Positions 50,985-59,150 of a DNA stretch of 64,000 nt are shown piece by piece. The position numbers and the translations under genes are program-made. A model generated the notes under the pieces. That model did no database searches, was not told the DNA's origin, and saw only the letters and a list, made by a program, of their open reading frames with translations. Source of the stretch: Mycobacterium noviomagense (GTDB taxonomy: Bacteria > Actinomycetota > Actinomycetes > Mycobacteriales > Mycobacteriaceae); assembly GCF_010731635.1 (NCBI RefSeq), contig NZ_AP022583.1, forward strand, positions 992,001-1,056,000, written 5' to 3'. How positions within the stretch are numbered: position 1 is the stretch's first letter; each line of letters begins with the position of its first letter.

Positions 50985-51269
50985 CTAGAACCCGCTGAGG
51001 ATGACCGCGTTGCAGTCAGCGGCGGCTTGGCGCAGTTTGGCTGCCTTCTGATAGGCCTCGGACTCATACCACTTGCGCGCAGCCTCGACCGATTCGAACT
51101 CGAGGACGACGGTCTGGTCGCCGTGCCAATCGCCTTCCAGGACTTGGGGTGCGGTATCCACTGCGAGGATGTTGACTCCGCCCATCGCCGCACCCGCCGC
51201 CTGCGCGTAGGCCTTCATGCCCTCCGGGTCTTTGATGGCCTCGGTCAGAATGATGTAGCCCTTGGCCAA
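50985..51269 (-). CDS. DUF1330 family protein
   Basis: A 94-aa single-domain protein from TTG 51269, where AGGAG lies six bases upstream; an ATG-like extension to 51320 has no ribosome site. The fold is a ferredoxin-like dimeric alpha/beta barrel: KGYIILTEAIKDPEGMKAYA, then VLEGDWHGDQTVVLEFESVE and the YESEAYQKAAKLR motif characteristic of DUF1330. The biochemical role of the family is unclear. It lies 20 bp after the ferredoxin at 51290 in the minus-strand unit P450, ferredoxin, DUF1330. Confidence 0.88.
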   Translation of the reverse strand: MAKGYIILTEAIKDPEGMKAYAQAAGAAMGGVNILAVDTAPQVLEGDWHGDQTVVLEFESVEAARKWYESEAYQKAAKLRQAAADCNAVILSGF

Positions 51270-51289
51270 ACGAATCTCCTTGTCTAAGA

Positions 51290-51478
51290 TCAGCTTTCGC
51301 TGATGGCTTGCTCGGGGCAATCTGCGATCGCCTGTCGTGCTGATTCCTCAAGCCCAGCTGGGACTTCCGGCACCTGGACTTCGGAGTAGCCGTCGTCGTT
51401 GAGTTGGAACACTTCCGGGCACAACGTGATACACACGCCATGACCACGACAACGCTGGTCGTCAACCGTCACTTTCAT
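51290..51478 (-). CDS. Ferredoxin (3Fe-4S type), His variant
   Basis: 62 aa. Ligands are in RCRGHGVCITLCPEV and DCPEQAIS; the middle residue is His. An additional Cys-Pro (LCPEV) follows the second ligand. ATG 51478 overlaps the P450 stop in ATGA, so it is the partner of the P450 at 51475. The protein is among the shortest in the window and close in design to the ferredoxin at 32357. Confidence 0.93.
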   Translation of the reverse strand: MKVTVDDQRCRGHGVCITLCPEVFQLNDDGYSEVQVPEVPAGLEESARQAIADCPEQAISES

Positions 51479-52746
51479 GCCGGGTCGAACTCCAGGTGCA
51501 GTTCGGTCAGGCCGCGCAAGATATATGTCGGAAGATAGTGGTAGCGGCGGCTGTTCGCCGCACCGTGCACCCGTTCACAGATCCTGATGTCGGTCGTGCG
51601 GTCCAGTAGCCGCTCGATGCCGACCCGGGTCTCGGCTCTCGCCAGCGGCGCACCGGGACACGTGTGGATTCCCCGCCCGAACGCCAGGTGCTGGCGGGCG
51701 TTCTTGCGTGCCGGGTCGAATGTGGCGGGCTCCTCGAAGCGGCGCGGGTCACGGTTGGCCGCCGCCTGCAGGACCATCACCGTTGTTCCGGCTGGCATTT
51801 CGACGCCGCCCACCTCGGTCGGAACGCGCGACAAGCGGAAGTCACCCTTGACCGGGCTCTCGATGCGCAGCGTCTCCTCGATGAAATTCGGTATGCGGCT
51901 GCGGTCTTTGCGCAACTGCCGCTGCACGTCGCGGTTTTCGGCCATGATCTTCAACGCGCTGCCAAGCAGCCGCACCGTGGTCTCTTGACCGGCCGAGAAC
52001 ACGTTGGTCGCCACCCGCACGACGTCGGCCACATCGGGTGTGGAGCCGTCGGGGAACGTCGCGGTCGCCAGTCCGGTCAGCACGTCATCACGCGGTTCGC
52101 GGCGGCGGTCCTCGATATAGGTGGCGAACCGCCCGTAAATGAACTCCAGCGGACTGTGGGCCAAAGATTCGCCTTCGGTACTGCCCAGGCCGCCACCGAC
52201 ATTGCGGTGCAGGTTGCGCACGAAGTCGTCGCGGTCGGCGTCGGGCACTCCAAGTAGATCGGCGATTACGAACAACGTGAACGGCGCGGCGAACCCCTTG
52301 ATGAACTCGCCCTCGCCGCCCACCAAGAAGGTGTCCAGCACCTCGTCGGCCAGCGCCCACATCGCGTCCTCGTTCTCCTTGAGGCGCTTCGGGGTGATCA
52401 GCCGCATGAGCAGCGCGCGATGGTTGGTATGGGTTGGCGGGTCGAGCGTGGGCAGTTGATCGCTGAACGGCAGCTCGTCGCGGTGCTGCTCGATCAACTC
52501 TGTGACGTCGTCACCTTCTAGCGGCACCGGGAATCCGGGGAACGGCCCGGTCACCGAGATGCACGACGAAAACGTCTCAGCGTCGTTGAACACCGAGACC
52601 GCCTCGTCCCAGCCGGTCACCATCATCACATCGTGATGCGGTTCGCGCACCACCGGACACTGCTGGCGCAAGGCCTCGAAGTATGGGTACGGATCCTCGA
52701 CAAGCCGCTCGTCGCGGAAGAAATCCATCGCGGTCAAGTCAGTCAC
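51475..52746 (-). CDS. Cytochrome P450
   Basis: A 423-aa soluble P450 from GTG 52746 (GGAG upstream). I-helix AGQETTVRLL, K-helix EETLRIE, heme loop FGRGIHTCPG with Cys363. It is a close paralog of the P450 at 2381, sharing AGQETT, ESPVK.D.RL.R, ANRDPRRFE and TYILRGL.ELHLEF. Unlike that one it has its own ferredoxin immediately downstream. Upstream lie a GAGAAT half-palindrome (52780) and a TCTCG-N5-CGAGA repeat, which link it to the presumed regulon. Confidence 0.95.
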   Translation of the reverse strand: MTDLTAMDFFRDERLVEDPYPYFEALRQQCPVVREPHHDVMMVTGWDEAVSVFNDAETFSSCISVTGPFPGFPVPLEGDDVTELIEQHRDELPFSDQLPTLDPPTHTNHRALLMRLITPKRLKENEDAMWALADEVLDTFLVGGEGEFIKGFAAPFTLFVIADLLGVPDADRDDFVRNLHRNVGGGLGSTEGESLAHSPLEFIYGRFATYIEDRRREPRDDVLTGLATATFPDGSTPDVADVVRVATNVFSAGQETTVRLLGSALKIMAENRDVQRQLRKDRSRIPNFIEETLRIESPVKGDFRLSRVPTEVGGVEMPAGTTVMVLQAAANRDPRRFEEPATFDPARKNARQHLAFGRGIHTCPGAPLARAETRVGIERLLDRTTDIRICERVHGAANSRRYHYLPTYILRGLTELHLEFDPA

Positions 52747-52768
52747 TGTCCGCTACTCCGTTCGACAA

Positions 52769-52794
52769 TCTCGATTAGCGAGAATCTGCCTCTC
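52769..52794. promoter_or_regulatory. Inverted repeat and half-site upstream of the P450 (site E)
   Basis: TCTCG-ATTAG-CGAGA (52769-52783) is a perfect inverted repeat, and GAGAATCTGCCTCTC (52780-52794) matches the regulon palindrome at 11 of 15 positions, all mismatches being central. It is positioned 23 bp before the P450 start. Confidence 0.4.
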
Positions 52795-52854
52795 ATGTAT
52801 GAGTATTAGATTTCCATAGCTGTTCTGCGTCGTCAACCAGCGCCGCGGCGTGCG

Positions 52855-53361
52855 TCAGCTCGCGGGCACCAGGTCAGCCGCCACCGAGGGGCAGGCCATG
52901 AGGCCGCTGCGGAAAATCTCTGTCGCGCCGACGACCGGCTGCGGGACCGCGGCGGCGGCGAGGGCGTGACCTTTGAACGCCTGTGCGGCCGCGCTGAGCT
53001 GGTGCTGCACCAATCCGACGCTGTCGTCGAGCTCGGCCGGCCAGGTCTGGCCCCACAACGTGACTTCGGTGACGCCGTGGTCGAGGGCCTGCAGCACTCC
53101 TTGCCGGACCCGGGCGTCGCACCCGAAGAGGTCCGCGGCCGCGGCCAGTGTCTGGGGACGCGGCCAGTGGTCGACCGAGGTCAACGCGTATTCCAGGTCG
53201 AGGGTCCGTGCGCCGAGGATCCGCAACGGCCGATCATCGGGATGGTCGGTGAGCAGCACCGTGACGTCCCAGCCGGCCATCGCCCGGTCGAACAGCCAGC
53301 CGCCGGCGAACATCACCACGTCGACGACGCTGGCTGCCACAACGTCGAGCCGGTACCTCAT
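52855..53361 (-). CDS. Hypothetical protein coupled to a TetR regulator
   Basis: 168 aa from ATG 53361, in an ATGA overlap with the upstream TetR gene. MRYRLDVVAASVVDVVMFAG, then GWLFDRAMAGWDVTVLLTDH and PLRILGARTLDLEYAL. No signal peptide or known catalytic motif is visible. The opening resembles response-to-signal or glycosyl-hydrolase-free mycobacterial proteins of unknown role. Its tight coupling suggests that it acts with, or is controlled by, the regulator. Confidence 0.75.
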   Translation of the reverse strand: MRYRLDVVAASVVDVVMFAGGWLFDRAMAGWDVTVLLTDHPDDRPLRILGARTLDLEYALTSVDHWPRPQTLAAAADLFGCDARVRQGVLQALDHGVTEVTLWGQTWPAELDDSVGLVQHQLSAAAQAFKGHALAAAAVPQPVVGATEIFRSGLMACPSVAADLVPAS

Positions 53362-53978
53362 CTCGGGCTCGGCGGCGTGAGGTCGCGAGCCAGAGACTCC
53401 GCGTACCCCTTGAAGACCTCGGTCAGCGGTATCGAGGGATCGAGCAACCATGTGGTTTCCATTCCGTTGATGAAGGCGAGGATTTCGACTGCCTTGACGG
53501 CGGGGTCTATGTCGGTGCGATACCTGCCGGCCTGCTGGCCTTGCCGGATGAGCTCGGCGACGATGTCGACCGCATCGCGATATCTCTTGACAAGGCGGTC
53601 GTGCAGCGGAGCATCGGGCAGCAGGTTCTCTACCAGCAGCACCGTGTACGCACCCATCAATTCGGGTGTCCGGTCGTAGCGCTCAGGCACCCGTTCGATT
53701 TCGGTGATGAGATCGCCCGCTCGATCCGCGTGCGCATCGTCGTCGGCGTCGCGGACGTCGAGCACCGCGTGCAAGAGCTGTTCTTTGGACTGGAAGTGGT
53801 GCAGCAGTCCGGCCGGACTGACCCCGGCTTCCCGGGCAATCTGCGCCAGCGTCGTATTACGCCAGCCGTTGCGGGTCAGCAGCCGCTGCGCCACGGCGAG
53901 AATCCGCTGTTTACGGTCCTCACCCTTGGCAAGCAGCGTGTCGTACGGGCGGGTCGCGCTGGAGACGCCGGACACCAC
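53358..53978 (-). CDS. TetR/AcrR family transcriptional regulator
   Basis: 206 aa from GTG 53978 (GAGGAG upstream). Helix-turn-helix around residues 38-62 (NTTLAQIAREAGVSPAGLLHH), followed by a helical ligand domain with FINGMETTWLLDPSIPL. A large inverted repeat (53995-54026) lies 17 bp before the start, an ideal autoregulatory operator. It is the only TetR protein in the 30-62 kb catabolic part, but its operator does not look like the GAGAAT palindrome, so it may control a different set. Confidence 0.9.
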   Translation of the reverse strand: MVSGVSSATRPYDTLLAKGEDRKQRILAVAQRLLTRNGWRNTTLAQIAREAGVSPAGLLHHFQSKEQLLHAVLDVRDADDDAHADRAGDLITEIERVPERYDRTPELMGAYTVLLVENLLPDAPLHDRLVKRYRDAVDIVAELIRQGQQAGRYRTDIDPAVKAVEILAFINGMETTWLLDPSIPLTEVFKGYAESLARDLTPPSPR

Positions 53979-53994
53979 ACTCCTCGGGCGAGAG

Positions 53995-54026
53995 AACTAA
54001 CCTAGTGAACACACAGTAGGTTGGTT
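53995..54026. promoter_or_regulatory. Inverted-repeat operator of the TetR gene
   Basis: The half-site AACTAACCTAGTG (53995-54007) and the complement of CAGTAGGTTGGTT (54014-54026) agree at 11 of 13 bases around a 6-base spacer. It lies just upstream of the TetR start at 53978, as expected for autorepression. Confidence 0.68.
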
Positions 54027-54071
54027 TGGCCAGTGTGACAAGGGTCTCAGCGCAGGAACTTTTCCCCGGAG

Positions 54072-55239
54072 TCACAACCCCAACGACTTGGCGAGGATTA
54101 TCTTCATCACCTCACTGGTACCGGCATAGATGCGGGCGACCCGGCGTCCGTGTAGAGCCGGGCGATCGGGTACTCCATCACGTAGCCGTAGCCCTCGAAC
54201 AGCTGCAGACACCGGTCGACGACGCGTCCTTGCATCTCGGTGCAGAACAACTTCACCTTCGCCGTGTCCGAGCCCGATAGCTCGCCGGCCACCAGCTCCA
54301 CCACCGCGCGGTCGACCATGGTCTGCGCCGCCTCGATCTCGGCGGCCATAGCAGCCAGCTCGAACTTCGTGTTCTGAAACGAAGCCACCGGCGTCCCAAA
54401 TGCCTTGCGCTCCTTGACGTAATCGATGGTTGCCGCAACGGCCGCGCGGGCCTGCGCCACCGACCCGACGGCGACCGTCATGCGCTCCTGGGGCAGGTTG
54501 TGGCCGAGGTACTCGAACGCGTTTCCCTCTTCGCCGAGCCGGTTGGCAACCGGCACCCGCACGTCGGTGAAGGACAGTTCGGCGGTGTCTTGCACCTTGC
54601 AGCCCATCTTGTCCAGGGCCCGGCCCTTGACGAACCCGGGCATGCCGTCTTCGACCACCAGCAGCGTCAATCCGCGGCGACGGTTGTCCGGGTCGGTCGA
54701 CGTCCGCGCCACCACGATGACGAGATCGGCCAGCAAACCTCCGGTGAACGTCTTGGCGCCGTTGACGACGTACTCGTCGCCCCCTTAACCAGATCTGCGC
54801 ACCGCGGTGGTACGGATGCCGGCGAGATCCGAGCCGGTGCCGGGCTCGGTCATCGCGATCGCGGTCAGCAGTGTGCCGGCGGCCAGGCCGGGGGAACCAG
54901 CGTTGCCGTTGTTCGGCGTTGGCGTAGTGCAGGAAGTACGGCAGGATCACCTCGAGCTGGGTGCGAACGGTTCCCGTCGTGACCAGAGCGCGAGCGGCTT
55001 CCTCCTGCAGGACGAAGTTGTAGCGGTAGTCCGGAAGGCCGGAGCCGCCGTACTCCTCGGGGATCGCCATGCCCAGCATTCCGACCGACCCGAGCTTTTC
55101 GAAGACCTCGCGCGGCTCAGAACTTTGTACGGCCGGCTTCTCTCCACTCGGAGTAGTGCGGTTCGATCTCTTTCTCGATGAAATCGCGGGCCAGCTGCCG
55201 AAACGCCTCGTGGTCTTCGGTGAACAGTTCGCGACGCAT
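54072..55239 (-). pseudogene. Acyl-CoA dehydrogenase, broken by several frameshifts
   Basis: Start MRRELFTEDHEAFRQLARDF at ATG 55239. Shifts follow near 55130, 54900 (five-C run on the minus strand), around 54785 (a local shift creating TAA) and 54145 (short C run). Across frames one can read EKLGSVGMLGMAIPEEYGGS, DEYVVNGAKTF, LADLVIVVARTSTDPDNRRR, QERMTVAVGSVAQARAAVAA and RIYAGTSEVMKIILAKSLGL, that is a complete dehydrogenase of about 389 aa. Most joins need one base added or removed in a homopolymer, so base-calling error is a serious alternative to gene decay. It is the last gene of the minus-strand operon that starts at 61744. Confidence 0.78.
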
Positions 55240-55240
55240 G

Positions 55241-56386
55241 TCAGGCCACAAGCTCCACAAGCGTGGCGTTGGCAGTGCCGCCGCCCTCGCACATGGTTTG
55301 CAAGCCGTAGCGAAGCCCGTTGTCACGCATGTGATGAACCATGCGGGTCATCAACACCGCGCCGGACGCGCCGAGCGGGTGGCCCAGCGCGATCGCGCCG
55401 CCAAGCGGGTTGAGCCGGTCCGGGTCGGCGCCGGTTTCGGCCAGCCACGCCAGGGGCACCGGAGCGAAGGCTTCGTTGACCTCGAAAACACCGACGTCGG
55501 AGAGCGAGACTCCCGCCTTCCGCAGCACCTTCTCGGTGGCCGGGATCGGGCCGGTGAGCATGAGCACAGGATCGGCACCGGTGACTGCGCCGGCGCGGTA
55601 GCGCACGATCGGGGTCAACCCGAGCTCGAGCGCCACGGGAGGCGTCGTGACCAACAGCGCGGCTGCCCCATCAGAGATCTGCGACGAGTTGCCGGCATGG
55701 ATCACGCCGTCGTCGACGAACGCCGGTTTGAGCGTGGCGAGCTTTTCCACCGTGGTGCCCCGTCGCACTCCCTGGTCGGCGGTGACCGGCTGCCCGTCGA
55801 CCCATACCGGGACGATCTGGGCATCGAACGCGCCGCTGTCCTGCGCGGCGGCAGCCCGCTCGTGCGACAACGCCGAGTACTCGTCGAGCCGGGTGCGTGA
55901 AAACCCCCATTTCTTGGCGATCATCTCCGCGGAGATGCCTTGGTTGAAGGAGAAATCGTTATAGCGCTCAAGGACTCTCGGCCCGTACGGCATTCCGGTG
56001 GCCCGCGCCGCACCCAGCGGTACCCGGCTCATCACCTCTACCCCGCCGGCAACCACGACGTCCTGCTGTCCCGACATCACCGCCTGCACCGCGAAGTCGA
56101 GCGCCTGCTGGCTCGAGCCACATGCCCGGTTGACCGTGGTGCCCGGGATGGTCTCTGGCCACCCGGCGGCCAGCACCGCGTAGCGGCCGATGTTGCTGGA
56201 CTGGTCGCCGACCTGGGATACGCATCCCCAGATCACGTCGTCGATGATCTGCGGATCAATAGCGGCACGCTCTACCAGTTCCTTGAGAACGACCGCCGAC
56301 AGGTCGGCGGCGTGCATGCTCGACAGCGCTCCGTTTCGCTTCCCGACGGGTGTGCGCACCGCCTCGACGATCACCGCTTCACGCAT
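55241..56386 (-). CDS. Acetyl-CoA acetyltransferase (thiolase)
   Basis: 381 aa from ATG 56386, overlapping the hydratase stop by 8 bp. Nucleophile Cys89 (NRACGSSQQAL), the NEAF segment, His336 (GGAIALGHPLG) and Cys366 (CEGGG) are all in place, so it is a full degradative thiolase cleaving 3-ketoacyl-CoA to acetyl- or propionyl-CoA. Upstream residues in the open frame are not part of the family. Operon context supplies the preceding beta-oxidation steps. Confidence 0.95.
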   Translation of the reverse strand: MREAVIVEAVRTPVGKRNGALSSMHAADLSAVVLKELVERAAIDPQIIDDVIWGCVSQVGDQSSNIGRYAVLAAGWPETIPGTTVNRACGSSQQALDFAVQAVMSGQQDVVVAGGVEVMSRVPLGAARATGMPYGPRVLERYNDFSFNQGISAEMIAKKWGFSRTRLDEYSALSHERAAAAQDSGAFDAQIVPVWVDGQPVTADQGVRRGTTVEKLATLKPAFVDDGVIHAGNSSQISDGAAALLVTTPPVALELGLTPIVRYRAGAVTGADPVLMLTGPIPATEKVLRKAGVSLSDVGVFEVNEAFAPVPLAWLAETGADPDRLNPLGGAIALGHPLGASGAVLMTRMVHHMRDNGLRYGLQTMCEGGGTANATLVELVA

Positions 56387-57188
56387 CTGTTTGCTCCGAT
56401 CTGGGCACTGCCCATCGACCTGTGAACGACGGCTCACGTTTCTCGGCGAACGCCGCATAGGCCTCGGCGGCGTCGACGGTCGCGAAATTCGCGATCTGGG
56501 CGCGGGCTTCGTTGGCCACCGCGTCGCGCAGCGTCCGATCCGCGCCTTCGTTCAGCAACGCCTTGCTTTGGGCGAGCGCGATCGCCGGGCCGGACGCCAG
56601 GCGCTCGCCGAGCTCGGTGACGAACTCGTCGATCTCCTGCTCGGACACCACCCATGTCACCAGGTTCAGGGCTTGTGCCTCCTCCGCGTCGATGATCTCG
56701 GCCAGTAGCGTAAGCCGTTTGGCCTGCTGCAGCCCCACCAGCTTCGGCAGCAGCCACGAGCCGCCGAGGTCCAGCGAGAGCCCACGCTTGGAAAATATCT
56801 GGGAGAACGTGGATTCCGGGGTCGCCACCACCAGGTCGCAACCCAGCGCGAGGTTCCAACCCGCTCCAACAGCGACTCCGGTCACCTTGGCGATCGTCGG
56901 CATAGGAAATTCGTGCAGCGCTAACGCCACATCGGTCAGCCGACGCAGCTTGTGGACCGGGTGGGCGTCGTCGGGGGCGGAGATGTCGGCGCCGGAGCAG
57001 AACGCCCCGCCGGCGCCGGTGATCACGAGTGCCCGCACGTGTCGGTCGTCGGCCGCGGCCACCAGCGCGTCCCTCAACGCGATCCACAACTCGGGGTTGA
57101 TCGCGTTCTTGCGGTGCGGACGGTTCAGCGTCAGCGTCCGCACGCCGTCGCGGTCCTCGGCGAGCAGCACGGGCTCGTCAGCCGGCAT
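56379..57188 (-). CDS. Enoyl-CoA hydratase/isomerase family protein
   Basis: 269 aa crotonase fold. The oxyanion-hole segments are ITGAGGAFCSGADI and KVTGVAVGAGWNLALG. At the catalytic region it has FSQIFSKRGLSLDLGGSWLL, so the position of the usual second Glu is Asp, a variant seen in PaaG-like and isomerase members. It overlaps both neighbours (CoA transferase by 11 bp, thiolase by 8 bp). It hydrates or isomerises an enoyl-CoA in the beta-oxidation unit. Confidence 0.93.
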   Translation of the reverse strand: MPADEPVLLAEDRDGVRTLTLNRPHRKNAINPELWIALRDALVAAADDRHVRALVITGAGGAFCSGADISAPDDAHPVHKLRRLTDVALALHEFPMPTIAKVTGVAVGAGWNLALGCDLVVATPESTFSQIFSKRGLSLDLGGSWLLPKLVGLQQAKRLTLLAEIIDAEEAQALNLVTWVVSEQEIDEFVTELGERLASGPAIALAQSKALLNEGADRTLRDAVANEARAQIANFATVDAAEAYAAFAEKREPSFTGRWAVPRSEQTDA

Positions 57189-58395
57189 AGGCCGGCCCGA
57201 TGACGCCGTGTTGCCGCAGCGCGCTGATCTCCCCTGCTGTCACGCCGAAATCGGCGAGGACCGAGTCCGTGTGTTGTCCAAGTCCCGGTACAGCACCCAT
57301 TGACGGCTCGTAACCGGAAATGACCGGAGGCGGCAGCAGCGCGGGAATCGGTCCCGCCGGGGTCTCGATTTGGCGCCAACGGTCTCGGGCGGTCAACTGC
57401 GGATGGGTGAGCACCTCGCTGGGCAGGTTGTAGCGCGCGTTGCCGATCCCGGCGGCATCCGCCGTCTTCTGCACATGTTCGAGATCGTGCTGCGCACACC
57501 ACTGTGCGATCGCCTCATCGAGTATGTCGCGGTGAGCGACGCGGCCGGCGTTGCAGGTGAACCGCTCGTCGTCGGCGAGATCGGGACGCTGCAGGATGTC
57601 GCGCGAAAGCCGTTGCCATTCTTGGTCATTCGTGGTTCCCAGCACCACGGTGTGGCCGTCGGCGGTGCGGTAGGCGCCGTAGGGCGCCACCGCCGGTGAG
57701 CTCATTCCCAGCGGCTCCTGGTCGACGCCGGAATGCTGGGTGTAGGTGAGCGGGTACCCCATCAGATCGGTCATGGTGTCGAACAGGCTGACACTGACCG
57801 CTCTACCCAACGCGTCGTTACCGCAGTCCCGGGAGTAGAGCAGAGCCAGGATCGACAAGGCCGAATACAAGCCGGTGCTGATGTCGGCGACTGGCGGCCC
57901 GGGCTTGGCCGGTGCCCCGGGATAACCGGTGACCGCGCAGGCGCCTGATTCCGCTTGTGCCAGCAGGTCATAGGCGCGCTTGTGGGAAAGCGGACCGCCG
58001 GAGCCGTAGCCGTCGATTTCGACCACGATCACCCTCGGGTGGCGTACCGCCAGATCGGCCGGAGCGATTCCCAGCCGGGCCGTGGAGCCCGGCGCCAGGT
58101 TGGACACCAGCACGTCGGCGCGGTCGAGCAGTCGGTGCAGGATGTCCAGGCCCGCCGGTGCTTTCAGATCGAGGGTGACCGACTCCTTGCCGCGGTTGGC
58201 CCAGACGAAATGCGCGCCAAGGCCGTTGACGACGTCATCGTAGTGCCGAGCGAAATCTCCCCCTTTGGGGTTCTCGACTTTGATAACGCGTGCGCCGAAA
58301 TCCGCGAGCACCCGGGTGCACATCGGGGCCGACACCGCCTGTTCCAGCGCCACCACCGTAATGCCGGCCAGTGGCGCCCGGGCTTGGGCCATCAC
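57178..58395 (-). CDS. CaiB/BaiF (class III) CoA transferase
   Basis: 405 aa. N-terminal VVALEQAVSAPMCTRVLADF, WANRGKESVTLDLK, and the catalytic Asp171 in PPVADISTGLYSAL. The start is GTG 58395 in a GTGA overlap with the SDR stop (ATG 58392 is equally near). Probably it activates the free acid substrate of this operon by CoA exchange, as no acyl-CoA ligase is encoded in the window (inference). Only distantly similar to the CoA transferase at 27771. Confidence 0.93.
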   Translation of the reverse strand: MMAQARAPLAGITVVALEQAVSAPMCTRVLADFGARVIKVENPKGGDFARHYDDVVNGLGAHFVWANRGKESVTLDLKAPAGLDILHRLLDRADVLVSNLAPGSTARLGIAPADLAVRHPRVIVVEIDGYGSGGPLSHKRAYDLLAQAESGACAVTGYPGAPAKPGPPVADISTGLYSALSILALLYSRDCGNDALGRAVSVSLFDTMTDLMGYPLTYTQHSGVDQEPLGMSSPAVAPYGAYRTADGHTVVLGTTNDQEWQRLSRDILQRPDLADDERFTCNAGRVAHRDILDEAIAQWCAQHDLEHVQKTADAAGIGNARYNLPSEVLTHPQLTARDRWRQIETPAGPIPALLPPPVISGYEPSMGAVPGLGQHTDSVLADFGVTAGEISALRQHGVIGPAYAG

Positions 58396-59150
58396 ATCAC
58401 CATGCCGCCATCCACCGGCAGCACCTGCCCGGTGATGTACGACGCAGCATCAGAAGCGAGAAAGACGAACGCTCCGGCGATCTCCTCCGGCTCGGCCCAG
58501 CGCTTGAGCGGTATGCGGTTCATCATGTTGGCCGCGAACTTCTCGTTGGTGCGGATAGTTTCCGTCATCGGCGTGGCGGCCAGCGGCGCCAGCGCGTTGA
58601 CGAGGATGTTCTTGGTCGCGAACTCACGGGCACACGATTTCGTGATGCCGATGATGCCTGCCTTGGCCGCAGAGTAGTTGACCTGACCGAGGGTTCCGGT
58701 GATTCCCGCCGCCGACGTCACGTTGATGACGCGCCCGGTCCCGTCGGTGGGAATGTACGGCAGCGCGGCCTGCGTGCAGTTGAACGTGCCCATCACATGG
58801 ATGTCGAACAGCAAGCGGAACGATTCCTGGGTGGTCTTTTCGAACATCGCCGGCTGTGTCACACCTGCGTTGTTCACCAGGATGTGCAGCTTGCCATCGG
58901 CGAGATCGGCCGCCTGTGCGGCCGCGGCATCGGCCGACTCTCGATCCGAGACATCCAGCGCAGCCGACTCGGCTCGTCCGCCTGACGCTAAAATGCTTTC
59001 TGCCACAGCCGCTGCCGCGTCCTTGTCGACATCGGTGACCAGCACCGCCGCGCCTGCGTCGGCCAGGGCCTTCGCGACGGCGGAGCCGATGCCGCCCGCG
59101 GCGCCGGTAACCATCGCCGCGCGGCCGGACAAGTCGAAATACCGGCTCAT
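58392..59150 (-). CDS. Short-chain dehydrogenase/reductase, 3-hydroxyacyl-type
   Basis: A 252-aa classical SDR with TGAAGGIG, NNAGV, catalytic Ser (VTSAAG) and YSAAK, and the FabG-like ending SYITGQVLPVDGG. ATG 59150 shares one base with the dehydrogenase stop (TGATG). In an operon that otherwise lacks a 3-hydroxyacyl-CoA dehydrogenase, this SDR is the best candidate for that step (inference). Confidence 0.94.
   Translation of the reverse strand: MSRYFDLSGRAAMVTGAAGGIGSAVAKALADAGAAVLVTDVDKDAAAAVAESILASGGRAESAALDVSDRESADAAAAQAADLADGKLHILVNNAGVTQPAMFEKTTQESFRLLFDIHVMGTFNCTQAALPYIPTDGTGRVINVTSAAGITGTLGQVNYSAAKAGIIGITKSCAREFATKNILVNALAPLAATPMTETIRTNEKFAANMMNRIPLKRWAEPEEIAGAFVFLASDAASYITGQVLPVDGGMVM

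Noticed and set aside
54072..55292. A 406-residue open frame over the broken acyl-CoA dehydrogenase
   Set aside because: Only its middle and last parts are dehydrogenase sequence; the rest is out-of-frame translation. The gene is better described as frameshifted.
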